From Chelativorans xinjiangensis (GTDB lineage: Bacteria; Pseudomonadota; Alphaproteobacteria; Rhizobiales; Rhizobiaceae), in contig NZ_WQNH01000033.1 in the NCBI RefSeq assembly GCF_009812055.1, positions 1 to 53,990 of the forward strand: a DNA stretch of 53,990 nt, read 5' to 3'. Each line of letters opens with the position of its first letter. Position 1 is the first letter of the stretch. Position numbers and translations under genes: made by a program. The notes beneath the pieces were generated by a model that saw nothing but the letters and a program-made list of their open reading frames with translations, did not search any database and was not told the DNA's origin. This document shows positions 37,422-44,841 of the stretch, piece after piece.

Positions 37422-38825
37422 ATGTTCGATGAGATGCGCCTGGGAGATCGGGCAAGACAACCATACGAGGCTTACGAGAACTGGTTCCACAGCCAGGACC
37501 CGGCACGGCTGAACGAGAAGTCGCAGGATGCCGAAAAGGTCTTCCGCCGCACCGGCATCACCTTCGCCGTTTATGGGGAGGCGGAGGCCGCCGAGCGCCT
37601 TATCCCGTTCGATATCGTCCCGCGCATCCTTTCCGGCAAGGAATGGCGGCGCCTGGTCCAGGGCATCGAGCAGCGCGTGCAGGCGCTGAACGCCTTCCTC
37701 TACGACATCTACCACCGGCAGGAAATCCTGCGGGCCGGCCGCATCCCCAAGGAGATCATCGCCTGTAACGAGGCCTTCCTGCCGGAAATGATCGGCGTGC
37801 GCCCGCCCGGCGGCGTCTACACGCACATCATCGGCGTCGACATCGTGCGCACGGCCGAGGACGAGTTCTACGTGCTGGAGGACAATGCCCGCACGCCCTC
37901 GGGCGTCTCCTACATGCTGGAGAACCGCGAGACGATGATGCAGCTCTTCCCGGAGCTGTTCCAGAAGGTGAAGGTGCTGCCGGTGGAAAACTATCCGCAG
38001 CTCCTGCGCGATTCGCTCGCTGCCGTCCGTCCGGCCAATTGCGACGGCTCGCCCACCATCGCCGTCTTGACGCCGGGCAGCTTCAACTCGGCCTATTTCG
38101 AGCACGCCTTCCTGGCCGACCAGATGGGCGTGGAACTGGTCGAGGGGCAGGATTTGCGCGTGGTCGACGGCCGCGTGGCCATGCGCACCACCCAGGGCTA
38201 CAAGAGCATCGACGTGCTCTACCGCCGCGTCGACGACGACTTCCTCGACCCGCTGACCTTCAATCCCGATTCCGTCCTCGGCGTTCCCGGCATCATGGAC
38301 GTCTACCGCGCGGGCAATATTGCGATTGCCAACGCGCCGGGCACGGGGATCGCCGACGACAAGGCGATCTATTCCTATATGCCCGAGATCGTGGAGTTCT
38401 ACACCGGCCGCAAGGCGATCCTGCGCAACGTGCCGACCTGGCGCTGCTCCGAGCCGGCGAGCCTCTCTCACGTCCTCGACAACCTGCACGAACTGGTGGT
38501 GAAGGAGGTGCACGGCTCCGGCGGCTACGGCATGCTGGTCGGCCCGGCGGCTTCCGCCAAGGAGCGGGAGGCTTTCGCGGCCAAGCTCAAGGCGAGGCCC
38601 GCCAACTACATCGCCCAGCCGACGCTTTCCCTGTCGACCTGCCCGGTGCTCACCGAAAGCGGGCTGGCGCCGCGCCATGTGGACCTGCGCCCCTTCGTTC
38701 TGGTCTCCGACCGCATCCGCACGGTGCCGGGCGGGCTGACGCGGGTGGCGCTGAAGGAAGGCTCGCTGGTGGTGAACTCCTCGCAGGGCGGGGGGACGAA
38801 GGATACGTGGGTGCTGGATGATTGA
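37422..38825 (+). CDS. Circularly permuted ATP-grasp protein (peptide-ligase-like)
   Basis: A 467-residue protein of the circularly permuted ATP-grasp type 2 family (DUF404/DUF407). Conserved blocks are LSGKEWRRLVQGIEQRVQAL, FLYDIYHRQEILRAG, VLEDNARTPSGVSYMLENR, VKEVHGSGGYGMLVGP and LRPFVLVSDRIRTVPGG. Such enzymes are predicted to ligate amino acids to an acceptor with ATP. It leads an operon with alpha-E, transglutaminase and Anbu genes, a neighbourhood proposed to make and process peptide tags. Start ATG 37422 follows AAGGAG; the frame opens earlier at 37365. Confidence 0.92.
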   Translation: MFDEMRLGDRARQPYEAYENWFHSQDPARLNEKSQDAEKVFRRTGITFAVYGEAEAAERLIPFDIVPRILSGKEWRRLVQGIEQRVQALNAFLYDIYHRQEILRAGRIPKEIIACNEAFLPEMIGVRPPGGVYTHIIGVDIVRTAEDEFYVLEDNARTPSGVSYMLENRETMMQLFPELFQKVKVLPVENYPQLLRDSLAAVRPANCDGSPTIAVLTPGSFNSAYFEHAFLADQMGVELVEGQDLRVVDGRVAMRTTQGYKSIDVLYRRVDDDFLDPLTFNPDSVLGVPGIMDVYRAGNIAIANAPGTGIADDKAIYSYMPEIVEFYTGRKAILRNVPTWRCSEPASLSHVLDNLHELVVKEVHGSGGYGMLVGPAASAKEREAFAAKLKARPANYIAQPTLSLSTCPVLTESGLAPRHVDLRPFVLVSDRIRTVPGGLTRVALKEGSLVVNSSQGGGTKDTWVLDD

Positions 38826-39324
38826 GAGAGTGAGTAGTGAGTAGTGAGTAGTGAGTAGTGAGTAGTGAGTAGTGAGTAGGGGGAAGTGGGTGGGGGTCGA
38901 GGCTGGAACAAGTAGGGCGGTCAACTCATACCGGGACTTGCTCGTATGGAGGGCGGCTATGGAACTTGCCTTGAGCTGCTACACGGCAACCAAGAACTTC
39001 CCAAGCAGTGAGATCTATGGGCTGACAAGCCAGATAAGACGTTCATCTTCGTCGATACCGGCCAATATCGCCGAGGGATATGGTAGAGAGCATAGAGGTT
39101 CATTCGTTCAGTTCCTTCGTATCTCCCAAGGATCCCTCAAGGAGTTGGAGACACATGTCATTTTGTCAGGAAAGTTGGAATTTCTTGAGCGACCCGGTGT
39201 CGAAAATCTCCTCGCGCAAGCCGAGGAAGTTGGCAAGATGCTACGCGCGATGATCCGCAGTCTGCAGCGGAAACAGTAGAATGGCTGTAAATCCCTACTC
39301 TCTACTCACTATTCACTACTCACT
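38826..39324. mobile_element. Heptamer inverted-repeat element R2 carrying a four-helix-bundle gene
   Basis: Left arm: seven perfect GTGAGTA units (38830-38878), beginning four bases after the ATP-grasp stop codon. Right arm: CTACTCT, CTACTCA, CTATTCA, CTACTCA (39295-39322), the reverse complement of the left unit type. Between them lies a lower-GC ORF (38890-39279). A second TGA occurs just past the right arm (39324-39326). Removing the element leaves TGA plus about 18 bases before the alpha-E ATG, a normal operon gap. Confidence 0.85.
38890..39279 (+). CDS. Four-helix-bundle protein (23S rRNA intervening-sequence type)
   Basis: About 129 residues from GTG 38890, which has AGGGGG from the last repeat unit as ribosome site; GTG 38872 inside the repeat is an alternative. 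Core: SYRDLLVWRAAMELALSCYT, then YGLTSQIRRSSSSIPANIAE, GYGREHRGSFVQFLRISQGS and LKELETHV, the full S23/IVP signature. Relatives occur in 23S rRNA intervening sequences and resemble Avd of diversity-generating retroelements. GC is clearly lower than neighbours. It lies between inverted heptamer arms, so it is probably cargo of, or required by, that element. Confidence 0.9.
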   Translation: MGVEAGTSRAVNSYRDLLVWRAAMELALSCYTATKNFPSSEIYGLTSQIRRSSSSIPANIAEGYGREHRGSFVQFLRISQGSLKELETHVILSGKLEFLERPGVENLLAQAEEVGKMLRAMIRSLQRKQ

Positions 39325-39344
39325 GAGTGGCGGAGCCACGTAAC

Positions 39345-40283
39345 ATGCTTCTGGGGCGCGCGGCCAACGGCCTTTACTGGATGCACCGCTATATCGAGCG
39401 GGCGGAGAATATGGCCCGTCTCGTCGATACCGGCCATCGCCTTGCCTTGACGCAGACGAGCGCGGCGTCGGACGAATGGATATCGGTGCTCACCAGCGCC
39501 GGCGCGCGCGAGGCTTTCGAACAAGAGGAGCGGCCCCACGATACGGCGAGCGTGACGGATTTCCTTCTGCGCGACCTCTCGAACCCGTCCAGCGTGATGT
39601 CCTCCATGGAGACCGCCCGCACGAACGCGCGCATGGTGCGCACGGCGCTGACGCGCGAGACCTGGGAGAGCATCAACGAGGCCTGGATGGCGCTCCGCCG
39701 CATGCTCATGCGGCCCGTCGACGAGCGGGACCTGCCGGCCGTGCTCGACGCCATCAAGCGCGAGACCGCGCTCATCCGCGGCGCCTTCCACGGCACCATG
39801 CTGCGCAACGAGATATTCGATTTCGCCCAACTCGGGACGCTGATCGAACGCGCCGACAACACTGCGCGCATCCTCGACGTCAAATATTACGTGCTCTTGC
39901 CTTCGGTCGCATGGGTCGGCTCGCCGCTCGACAATCACCAGTGGCAGACCATCCTGCGTTCGGTCTCCGCCCAGCGCTCCTACCGCTGGATCTACGAAGG
40001 CTACGAGCCCACCAGCATCGCCGACTATCTCATCCTCAACCGCCGCATGCCGCGCTCGCTTGCCTTCTGCTACCGCGGCATCTGCGACGCGCTGGAATTC
40101 CTGGCCGAGGAATACGGCGCCCGGCATCAAAGCCACGACATGGCCGCCGCGAAGCGGGAAAAGCTGCGCTCCGCTTCCGTCTCCGATATTTTCGAGGAGG
40201 GACTGCACGAATTCCTGAAAGATTTCATTCGTGACAACGGCGCGCTGGGCGATCAGATTGCCGCGGACTATCGGTTTTATTGA
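39345..40283 (+). CDS. Alpha-E domain protein
   Basis: A 312-residue all-helical protein: MLLGRAANGLYWMHRYIERA at the start, SVMSSMETARTNARMVRTAL and FDFAQLGTLIERADNTARIL in the body, RAYR-like NRRMPRSLAFCYRGICDALE near the end. The alpha-E domain always travels with circularly permuted ATP-grasp proteins and is thought to act with them. ATG 39345 is preferred to GTG 39327. Its stop TGA (40281-40283) is followed directly by element R3. Confidence 0.92.
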   Translation: MLLGRAANGLYWMHRYIERAENMARLVDTGHRLALTQTSAASDEWISVLTSAGAREAFEQEERPHDTASVTDFLLRDLSNPSSVMSSMETARTNARMVRTALTRETWESINEAWMALRRMLMRPVDERDLPAVLDAIKRETALIRGAFHGTMLRNEIFDFAQLGTLIERADNTARILDVKYYVLLPSVAWVGSPLDNHQWQTILRSVSAQRSYRWIYEGYEPTSIADYLILNRRMPRSLAFCYRGICDALEFLAEEYGARHQSHDMAAAKREKLRSASVSDIFEEGLHEFLKDFIRDNGALGDQIAADYRFY

Positions 40284-40387
40284 GTGAGTAGGGAATAGTG
40301 AGTAGAGGGTAGTTATGAACGGAAAGTCTTTGAATTTGAACCAGTTTCCTGGGGTGTTCACTACTCACTACTCACTACTCACTACTA
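40284..40387. mobile_element. Heptamer inverted-repeat element R3 (no ORF)
   Basis: Left arm GTGAGTA-GGGAATA-GTGAGTA-GAGGGTA (40284-40311). Right arm is about four CACTACT units (40358-40386). A 45-base unique centre lies between. The left arm matches the reverse complement of the R2 right arm at 28 of 31 positions, including the GAATA variant, so R3 appears inverted relative to R2. A TGA occurs again just past the right arm (40390-40392). Removal leaves a 9-base gap between the alpha-E stop and the transglutaminase start. Confidence 0.8.
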
Positions 40388-40401
40388 GCTGAATCCAGCC
40401 C

Positions 40402-41196
40402 ATGCGCCTGAAAATCTCGCACCGCACCGAATATCAGTATGACGCGCCGCTGTCCTACGCCCTGCAGCGGCTGCGGCTGTTCCCGAAGAGCGGCCCCACT
40501 CAGAACGTCGTCGAGTGGGCGCTTTCCATCGAGGGGGCGCGCGAGGAAGTGCGCTACGACGACAGCTTCGGCAACGACACGCGCCTTCTGAGCATCGACG
40601 GGACGCCGCATACCATCGCCATCGCCGCCTCCGGCGTGGTCGAGACGAAGGATACGAACGGCCTTTCCGGCCGGCACACGGGCCTTGCGCCGCTTTGGCT
40701 GTTCTGCCAGGAAACGCCGCTGACAGCGCCGGGCCCGGGCGTAGCGAGGCTCGTTGGGGCGGTTCACGGCAATGAGGCCATCGACCGCCTGCACGCCCTG
40801 ATGGGGCTGGTGCGCGAGGGGGTGTCTTACGTGACGGGCACCACCAGCGCCGTGACGACGGCGGAAGAGGCGCTGGCGCAAGGGCAGGGGGTGTGCCAGG
40901 ACCACGCGCACATCTTCCTGTCTGCCGCGCGCCGCATGGAGTTTCCCGCCCGCTATGTGAGCGGCTATCTGCGCCTCGACGGCGCCGACGAGCAGACGGC
41001 GAGCCACGCCTGGGCCGAGGCGCATGTGGAAGGGCTCGGCTGGGTCGGCTTCGACTGCTCCAATGGCATTTCGCCCGACGAGCGCTATGTGCGCGTGGCG
41101 ACGGGCCGCGACTATCGCGACGCCATGCCGGTGATGGGGATTCGTCTGGGCCAGGCCGAGGAACGGCTTGCGGTCCAGATCAGTGTCGAGCAGTAA
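40402..41196 (+). CDS. Transglutaminase-like cysteine protease family protein
   Basis: A 264-residue protein. The N-terminal bacterial transglutaminase-like domain opens MRLKISHRTEYQYDAPLSYA. The catalytic triad is visible: Cys in GQGVCQDHAHIFL, His in ASHAWAEAHVEGLGW and Asp in VGFDCSNGISPDERY. It may act as a peptidase or cross-linking enzyme on peptides made by the ATP-grasp partner. No signal peptide. It is 205 or more bases clear of other strand genes and 36 bases before the Anbu gene. Confidence 0.93.
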   Translation: MRLKISHRTEYQYDAPLSYALQRLRLFPKSGPTQNVVEWALSIEGAREEVRYDDSFGNDTRLLSIDGTPHTIAIAASGVVETKDTNGLSGRHTGLAPLWLFCQETPLTAPGPGVARLVGAVHGNEAIDRLHALMGLVREGVSYVTGTTSAVTTAEEALAQGQGVCQDHAHIFLSAARRMEFPARYVSGYLRLDGADEQTASHAWAEAHVEGLGWVGFDCSNGISPDERYVRVATGRDYRDAMPVMGIRLGQAEERLAVQISVEQ

Positions 41197-41232
41197 TTTG
41201 GCACGGAGAATCGCAACGGGACGTTCGGGTGC

Positions 41233-41961
41233 ATGACCTACTGTGTCGGGCTCAAGATCGATAGCGGACTGGTGTTCATGTCCGATACGCGGACCAATGC
41301 CGGCGTCGACAACGTGTCGACCTTCAGCAAGATGCATTGCTGGTCGAAGCCGGACGAACGCGTGCTCGTGCTCCTGTCTGCGGGCAACCTTGCCACCACC
41401 CAGGCCGTCATCAGCCTTCTCGACGAGCGCACCAAGGCGCCGAAGGAGCGGGCGCCCTCGCTGATGAAGACGTCGTCCATGTACCAGACGGCCAAGCTCG
41501 TCGGCGACGCGCTGAAGGAGGTTATCCGCGAGGCCGCGCCCGCCGGCCAGAATGCCGATGCCTTCGGTGCCTCCTTCATCCTCGGCGGGCAGATCCGCGG
41601 CACCGAACCACGGCTCTTCCTCGTCTACCCGGAAGGCAATTTCATCGAGGCCGGCCCCGACACGCATTTCTTCCAGATCGGCGAGACCAAATACGGCAAG
41701 CCGATCCTGGTGCGCGCGCACGACCCGAAGATGAGTTTCGAGGAGACGGTGAAGCTTTTGCTCGTCTCCTTCGATTCGACGCTCAGGTCCAACCTCTCGG
41801 TCGGCCTGCCGCTCGACCTGCTCTACTACCCGCGCGACAGCTATCGCGTCGGCTTCGAGAAGCGGATCGGACAGGACGACCGCTATTTCCGGACGGTCGC
41901 CGAGGGCTGGTCGAGCGCGCTGAAGGCGGCGTTCAAGAGCCTGCCCGATTTCAAGCCCTGA
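41233..41961 (+). CDS. Proteasome-type protease, Anbu (BPH) family
   Basis: A 242-residue Ntn-hydrolase related to HslV and the proteasome beta subunit. After Met removal the expected nucleophile is Thr2 (MTYCVGLKIDSGLVFMSDTR), with Asp and Lys positions following in SDTRTNAG and FSKMHCW. YPEGNFIEAGPDTHFFQIGE and SVGLPLDLLYYPRDSY are Anbu hallmarks. Anbu genes usually accompany ATP-grasp, alpha-E and transglutaminase genes, as here. Peptidase activity of Anbu is still debated. Confidence 0.94.
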   Translation: MTYCVGLKIDSGLVFMSDTRTNAGVDNVSTFSKMHCWSKPDERVLVLLSAGNLATTQAVISLLDERTKAPKERAPSLMKTSSMYQTAKLVGDALKEVIREAAPAGQNADAFGASFILGGQIRGTEPRLFLVYPEGNFIEAGPDTHFFQIGETKYGKPILVRAHDPKMSFEETVKLLLVSFDSTLRSNLSVGLPLDLLYYPRDSYRVGFEKRIGQDDRYFRTVAEGWSSALKAAFKSLPDFKP

Positions 41962-41967
41962 TTTCTC

Positions 41968-42145
41968 GCGCGTCATCCCGGAAGTCGGAGCGAAGCGGAG
42001 ACTGTCCGGGACCCATTCCGTGACTCGTCCACCTTCCGGAATGGGTCCCGGACAAGCCGTTCGGCTTTCCGGGATGACGCGCGCGGGTGGGGATGACGCG
42101 CGTGGGTAGGGGATGACGCGCGCGGGTAGGGATGACGCGCGTTGG
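41968..42145. repeat. Nested palindrome plus 19-20-bp tandem repeat
   Basis: Inner arms GTCCGGGACCCATTCCG (42004-42020) and its exact complement (42037-42053) make a 17-bp stem. Outer arms CGTCATCCCGGAA (41971-41983) and TTCCGGGATGACG (42067-42079) make 13 bp. The right outer arm then continues as four units beginning GGATGACGCGCG at 42072, 42091, 42111 and 42130. It lies just after the Anbu stop and may act as that operon's 3' structure. Confidence 0.85.
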
Positions 42146-42368
42146 AAAGGCGGCGGGCGCCCTTCACCTCAGCCGGCGATGCCTCGCCTGCGCGGGGATA
42201 AAATGTGGCGACAAAGATTTTTCTTCCCCACCAACCCATTGTTTTCCCTCGCTGCAGAAAATTTCTCCAACTTTTTTCGCGGGAAAATACGCCCCCCTGC
42301 TCAGCCTGCCCTTAAAATCCTCCCCACCCCACGCGCGCGCGCGTGCACGCGGTTGCATCTTTCTTATA

Positions 42369-42403
42369 TTTTCGTTTCTGCTATAACGCAGGCAAAACGA
42401 AAA
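42369..42403 (+). promoter_or_regulatory. Candidate glpR promoter with GlpR operator halves
   Basis: TTTTCGTTT (42369-42377) and its exact reverse complement AAACGAAAA (42395-42403) flank a TATAAC box (42382-42387). DeoR-type GlpR proteins bind TTTCGTTT-like repeats, so this suggests autorepression of glpR. Confidence 0.6.
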
Positions 42404-42415
42404 TGGGGAGAGGCA

Positions 42416-43180
42416 GTGTTTCTCGCGCCGCGCCATGAGGAAATCCTCCAGATCGCCAAGGAGAAGGGCCGTGTCACGGTCGATGGGCTGGCCGCGCGCT
42501 TTCGCGTGACGCCGCAGACGATCCGCAAGGATCTCAACGACTTGTGCGACCAGCGGCTGTTGACGCGCATCCATGGCGGGGCGCTCCTGCCGTCGGGCAT
42601 CGAGAACATGGAATACGAGGCGCGCCGCGAGCTCAAGGCGGAGGAAAAGAGCGCCATCGGCCGCGCGGCGGCGGAGCTCATCCCCGACAAGGCCTCGCTC
42701 TTCATCAATATCGGCACAACGACCGAGGCCGTGAGCGACGCGCTTCTGGACCACCGCGAGCTCATGGTCATCACAAATAACATCAATGTTGCCAATAGGA
42801 TGCGTGTCTATCCGGCGTTTGAGGTCATCATCGCCAGCGGTGTGGTGCGCGGTTCCGACGGGGGCATCGTCGGCGAGGCGGCGGTCGATTTCATCCGCCA
42901 GTTCAAGGTGGACTACGCGGTTATCGGCGTCTCGGCGATCGACGAGGAGGGCGCGCTTTTCGATTTCGATTTTCGCGAGGTGAAGGTCGCCCAGGCGATC
43001 ATCGCCAATGCGCGCCACGTCATCCTGGTCTCCGATTCCTCGAAATTCGACCGCAGCGCCCCCGTGCGTATCGGCCATGTCTCGCAGATGGACACCTTCA
43101 TCACCGACCGCTGCCCGAGCGTCGCCTTCCGCGCCGTGTGCGGGGAAGCGGGCGTGCGTCTTGTGGAAGCGTGCCGGTAA
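42416..43180 (+). CDS. glpR: DeoR/GlpR-family transcriptional repressor
   Basis: A 254-residue repressor. The winged helix (RHEEILQIAKEKGRVTVDGL, RFRVTPQTIRKDLNDL, HGGALLPSG) is followed by the sugar-phosphate sensor domain (SLFINIGTTTEAVSDAL, VITNNINVANRM, VDYAVIGVSAIDEEG). Glycerol-3-phosphate is the expected inducer. Start GTG 42416 has GGGGAGAGG upstream; the longer frame to 42113 covers repeats. Located immediately before glpD with candidate operators at both genes. Confidence 0.93.
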   Translation: MFLAPRHEEILQIAKEKGRVTVDGLAARFRVTPQTIRKDLNDLCDQRLLTRIHGGALLPSGIENMEYEARRELKAEEKSAIGRAAAELIPDKASLFINIGTTTEAVSDALLDHRELMVITNNINVANRMRVYPAFEVIIASGVVRGSDGGIVGEAAVDFIRQFKVDYAVIGVSAIDEEGALFDFDFREVKVAQAIIANARHVILVSDSSKFDRSAPVRIGHVSQMDTFITDRCPSVAFRAVCGEAGVRLVEACR

Positions 43181-43203
43181 TTTTCACCGATGCCTGTCTT
43201 CAT

Positions 43204-43240
43204 TTGACATTCACAACGTTTTCGTTTTAGTTTCATTTTT
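43204..43240 (+). promoter_or_regulatory. glpD operon promoter and GlpR operator
   Basis: A consensus TTGACA -35 box (43204-43209) is followed by CGTTTTCGTTTTAG and TTTCATTTTT, tandem TTTCGTTT-like half-sites over the expected -10 region. It lies 10-45 bases before the glpD ATG. Same half-site as upstream of glpR, supporting one regulator for both. Confidence 0.65.
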
Positions 43241-43248
43241 AGGGAGAG

Positions 43249-44841
43249 ATGTTTTCCATATTGCCACGGGAGGAGCGATTGGGCGACGGTCCCATTCACG
43301 ATCTGTTCGTTATCGGCGGCGGCATCAACGGATGCGGCATCGCGCGCGACGCGGCCGGCCGCGGCTATTCGGTCATGCTCGCCGAGATGAACGATCTGGG
43401 CAGCGGCACCTCGTCCGCCTCCACCAAGCTCATCCACGGCGGCCTGCGCTACCTCGAATATTACGAATTCCGCCTCGTGCGCGAGGCGCTGATGGAGCGC
43501 GAGGTGCTGTGGAAGAGCGCGCCGCACATCATCTGGCCGATGCGCTTCGTCCTGCCGCTGCACAAGGGCCTGCGGCCCGGCTGGCTCATCCGCCTCGGCC
43601 TTTTTCTCTACGACCATATCGGCGGGCGCAAGCTCCTGCCGCCAACGCGCACGCTCGACATGCGCAGCGACCCGGCGGGAAAGCCGCTCAAGACCGCCTA
43701 CCGGCGCGCCTTCGAATATTCCGACTGCTGGGTCAACGACGCGCGGCTGGTGGTGCTGAACGCGTTGAGCGCCACCGAGAAGGGCGCCGACATCCGCACC
43801 CGCACCAAGGTGGTGGGTGCACGCGTGGAGGACGGCGTGTGGCGGCTTTCCCTGCGCGATCTCGAAACCGGCGCCATCGAGGAGGTGCGCGCGCGGCTGG
43901 TGGTCAACGCGGCCGGCCCGTGGGTGGACGAGGTGATCGCCGGTGCGCTCGGCCGCAACGCCGCCCGCAACGTGCGCCTCGTCAAGGGCAGCCACATCGT
44001 CATCGCCAGGAAGTTCGACGATCCGCGCGCCTATTTCTTCCAGAACGCCGACGGGCGCATCATCTTCGCCATTCCCTATGAGGAGGACTTCACCCTCATC
44101 GGCACCACCGATCAGGATTTCGATGGCGATCCGGCGGCCGTGGAAATCAGCGGGGAGGAGGTCTCCTATCTGTGTGCCGCGGCCAGCGAATATTTCGTCG
44201 AGCCGGTGCGCCCCGAGGACGTGGTCTGGAGCTTCTCCGGCGTGCGGCCGCTCTTCGACGACGGCGCCAGCAAGGCCCAGGAGGCAACGCGCGACTACGT
44301 GCTGAAGGCGGAGGACACCGCCGGCGCCTCGGTCATCCATGTCTTCGGCGGCAAGATCACCACGTTCCGCCGTCTGGCCGAGGCCGTGCTGGGGGAGATC
44401 GGCAAGCGGCTCGGCGAACGGGGAAGCCCGTGGACGGCGGATGCCCCGCTGCCGGGCGGCGGATTCGGCCCGCACGCGTTCGACGCCACGGTGGAGGCGC
44501 TGAGGCGCGACTATCCCTTTCTCGAAGGCGCCCATGCGCGGCGCCTTACCCGCCTTTACGGGACGCAGGCGCGGGCGCTTTTGGGCGAGGCGGCGAGCGC
44601 GCAGGACCTCGGCCATCGCTTCGGCGCCGATCTCTTTGAGGCCGAGCTGCGCTATCTTGCGGCGAACGAATGGGCGCGCAGCGGCGACGATGTCTTGTGG
44701 CGGCGTACAAAGCGTGGCTTGCGGCTGACGCGGGAGGAGGCACGGGCCGTGGACGTGTTCATGCGTGAACTGAGGCTGCGCGAAGTGGCGCGCGCGGAAG
44801 GACCAACGGGAGGAGGACAGGGCCGTGCTGGAGCTGCGTGA
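43249..44841 (+). CDS. glpD: Glycerol-3-phosphate dehydrogenase (FAD)
   Basis: A 530-residue membrane-associated flavoenzyme oxidising glycerol-3-phosphate to dihydroxyacetone phosphate with electrons to quinone. The FAD site is LFVIGGGINGCGIARDAAGR. LGSGTSSASTKLIHGGLRYL and SDCWVNDARLVVLNALSA follow, with VFGGKITTFRRLAEAVL near the C-terminal domain. The ribosome site is close to ATG 43249. Its last codons overlap glpS by 17 bases. Confidence 0.96.
   Translation: MFSILPREERLGDGPIHDLFVIGGGINGCGIARDAAGRGYSVMLAEMNDLGSGTSSASTKLIHGGLRYLEYYEFRLVREALMEREVLWKSAPHIIWPMRFVLPLHKGLRPGWLIRLGLFLYDHIGGRKLLPPTRTLDMRSDPAGKPLKTAYRRAFEYSDCWVNDARLVVLNALSATEKGADIRTRTKVVGARVEDGVWRLSLRDLETGAIEEVRARLVVNAAGPWVDEVIAGALGRNAARNVRLVKGSHIVIARKFDDPRAYFFQNADGRIIFAIPYEEDFTLIGTTDQDFDGDPAAVEISGEEVSYLCAAASEYFVEPVRPEDVVWSFSGVRPLFDDGASKAQEATRDYVLKAEDTAGASVIHVFGGKITTFRRLAEAVLGEIGKRLGERGSPWTADAPLPGGGFGPHAFDATVEALRRDYPFLEGAHARRLTRLYGTQARALLGEAASAQDLGHRFGADLFEAELRYLAANEWARSGDDVLWRRTKRGLRLTREEARAVDVFMRELRLREVARAEGPTGGGQGRAGAA

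Larger units (their letters stand above)
41962..42415. other. Gap between Anbu and glpR genes
   Basis: Holds the nested palindrome at 41968-42082, four tandem GGATGACGCGCG units, an AT-richer glpR promoter region and an alternating CG/TG run (about 42331-42351) that could adopt Z-DNA. No gene seen. Confidence 0.6.

Noticed and set aside
38830-38878. CRISPR array or plain microsatellite at the GTGAGTA units
   Set aside because: There are no spacers, so not CRISPR. A plain microsatellite is disfavoured because inverted arms, a shared variant heptamer and stop-codon placement recur at three loci.
42331-42351. Origin or recombination site at the alternating CG/TG run
   Set aside because: Only a potential Z-DNA tract upstream of glpR; no DnaA boxes or dif-like sequence were found nearby.
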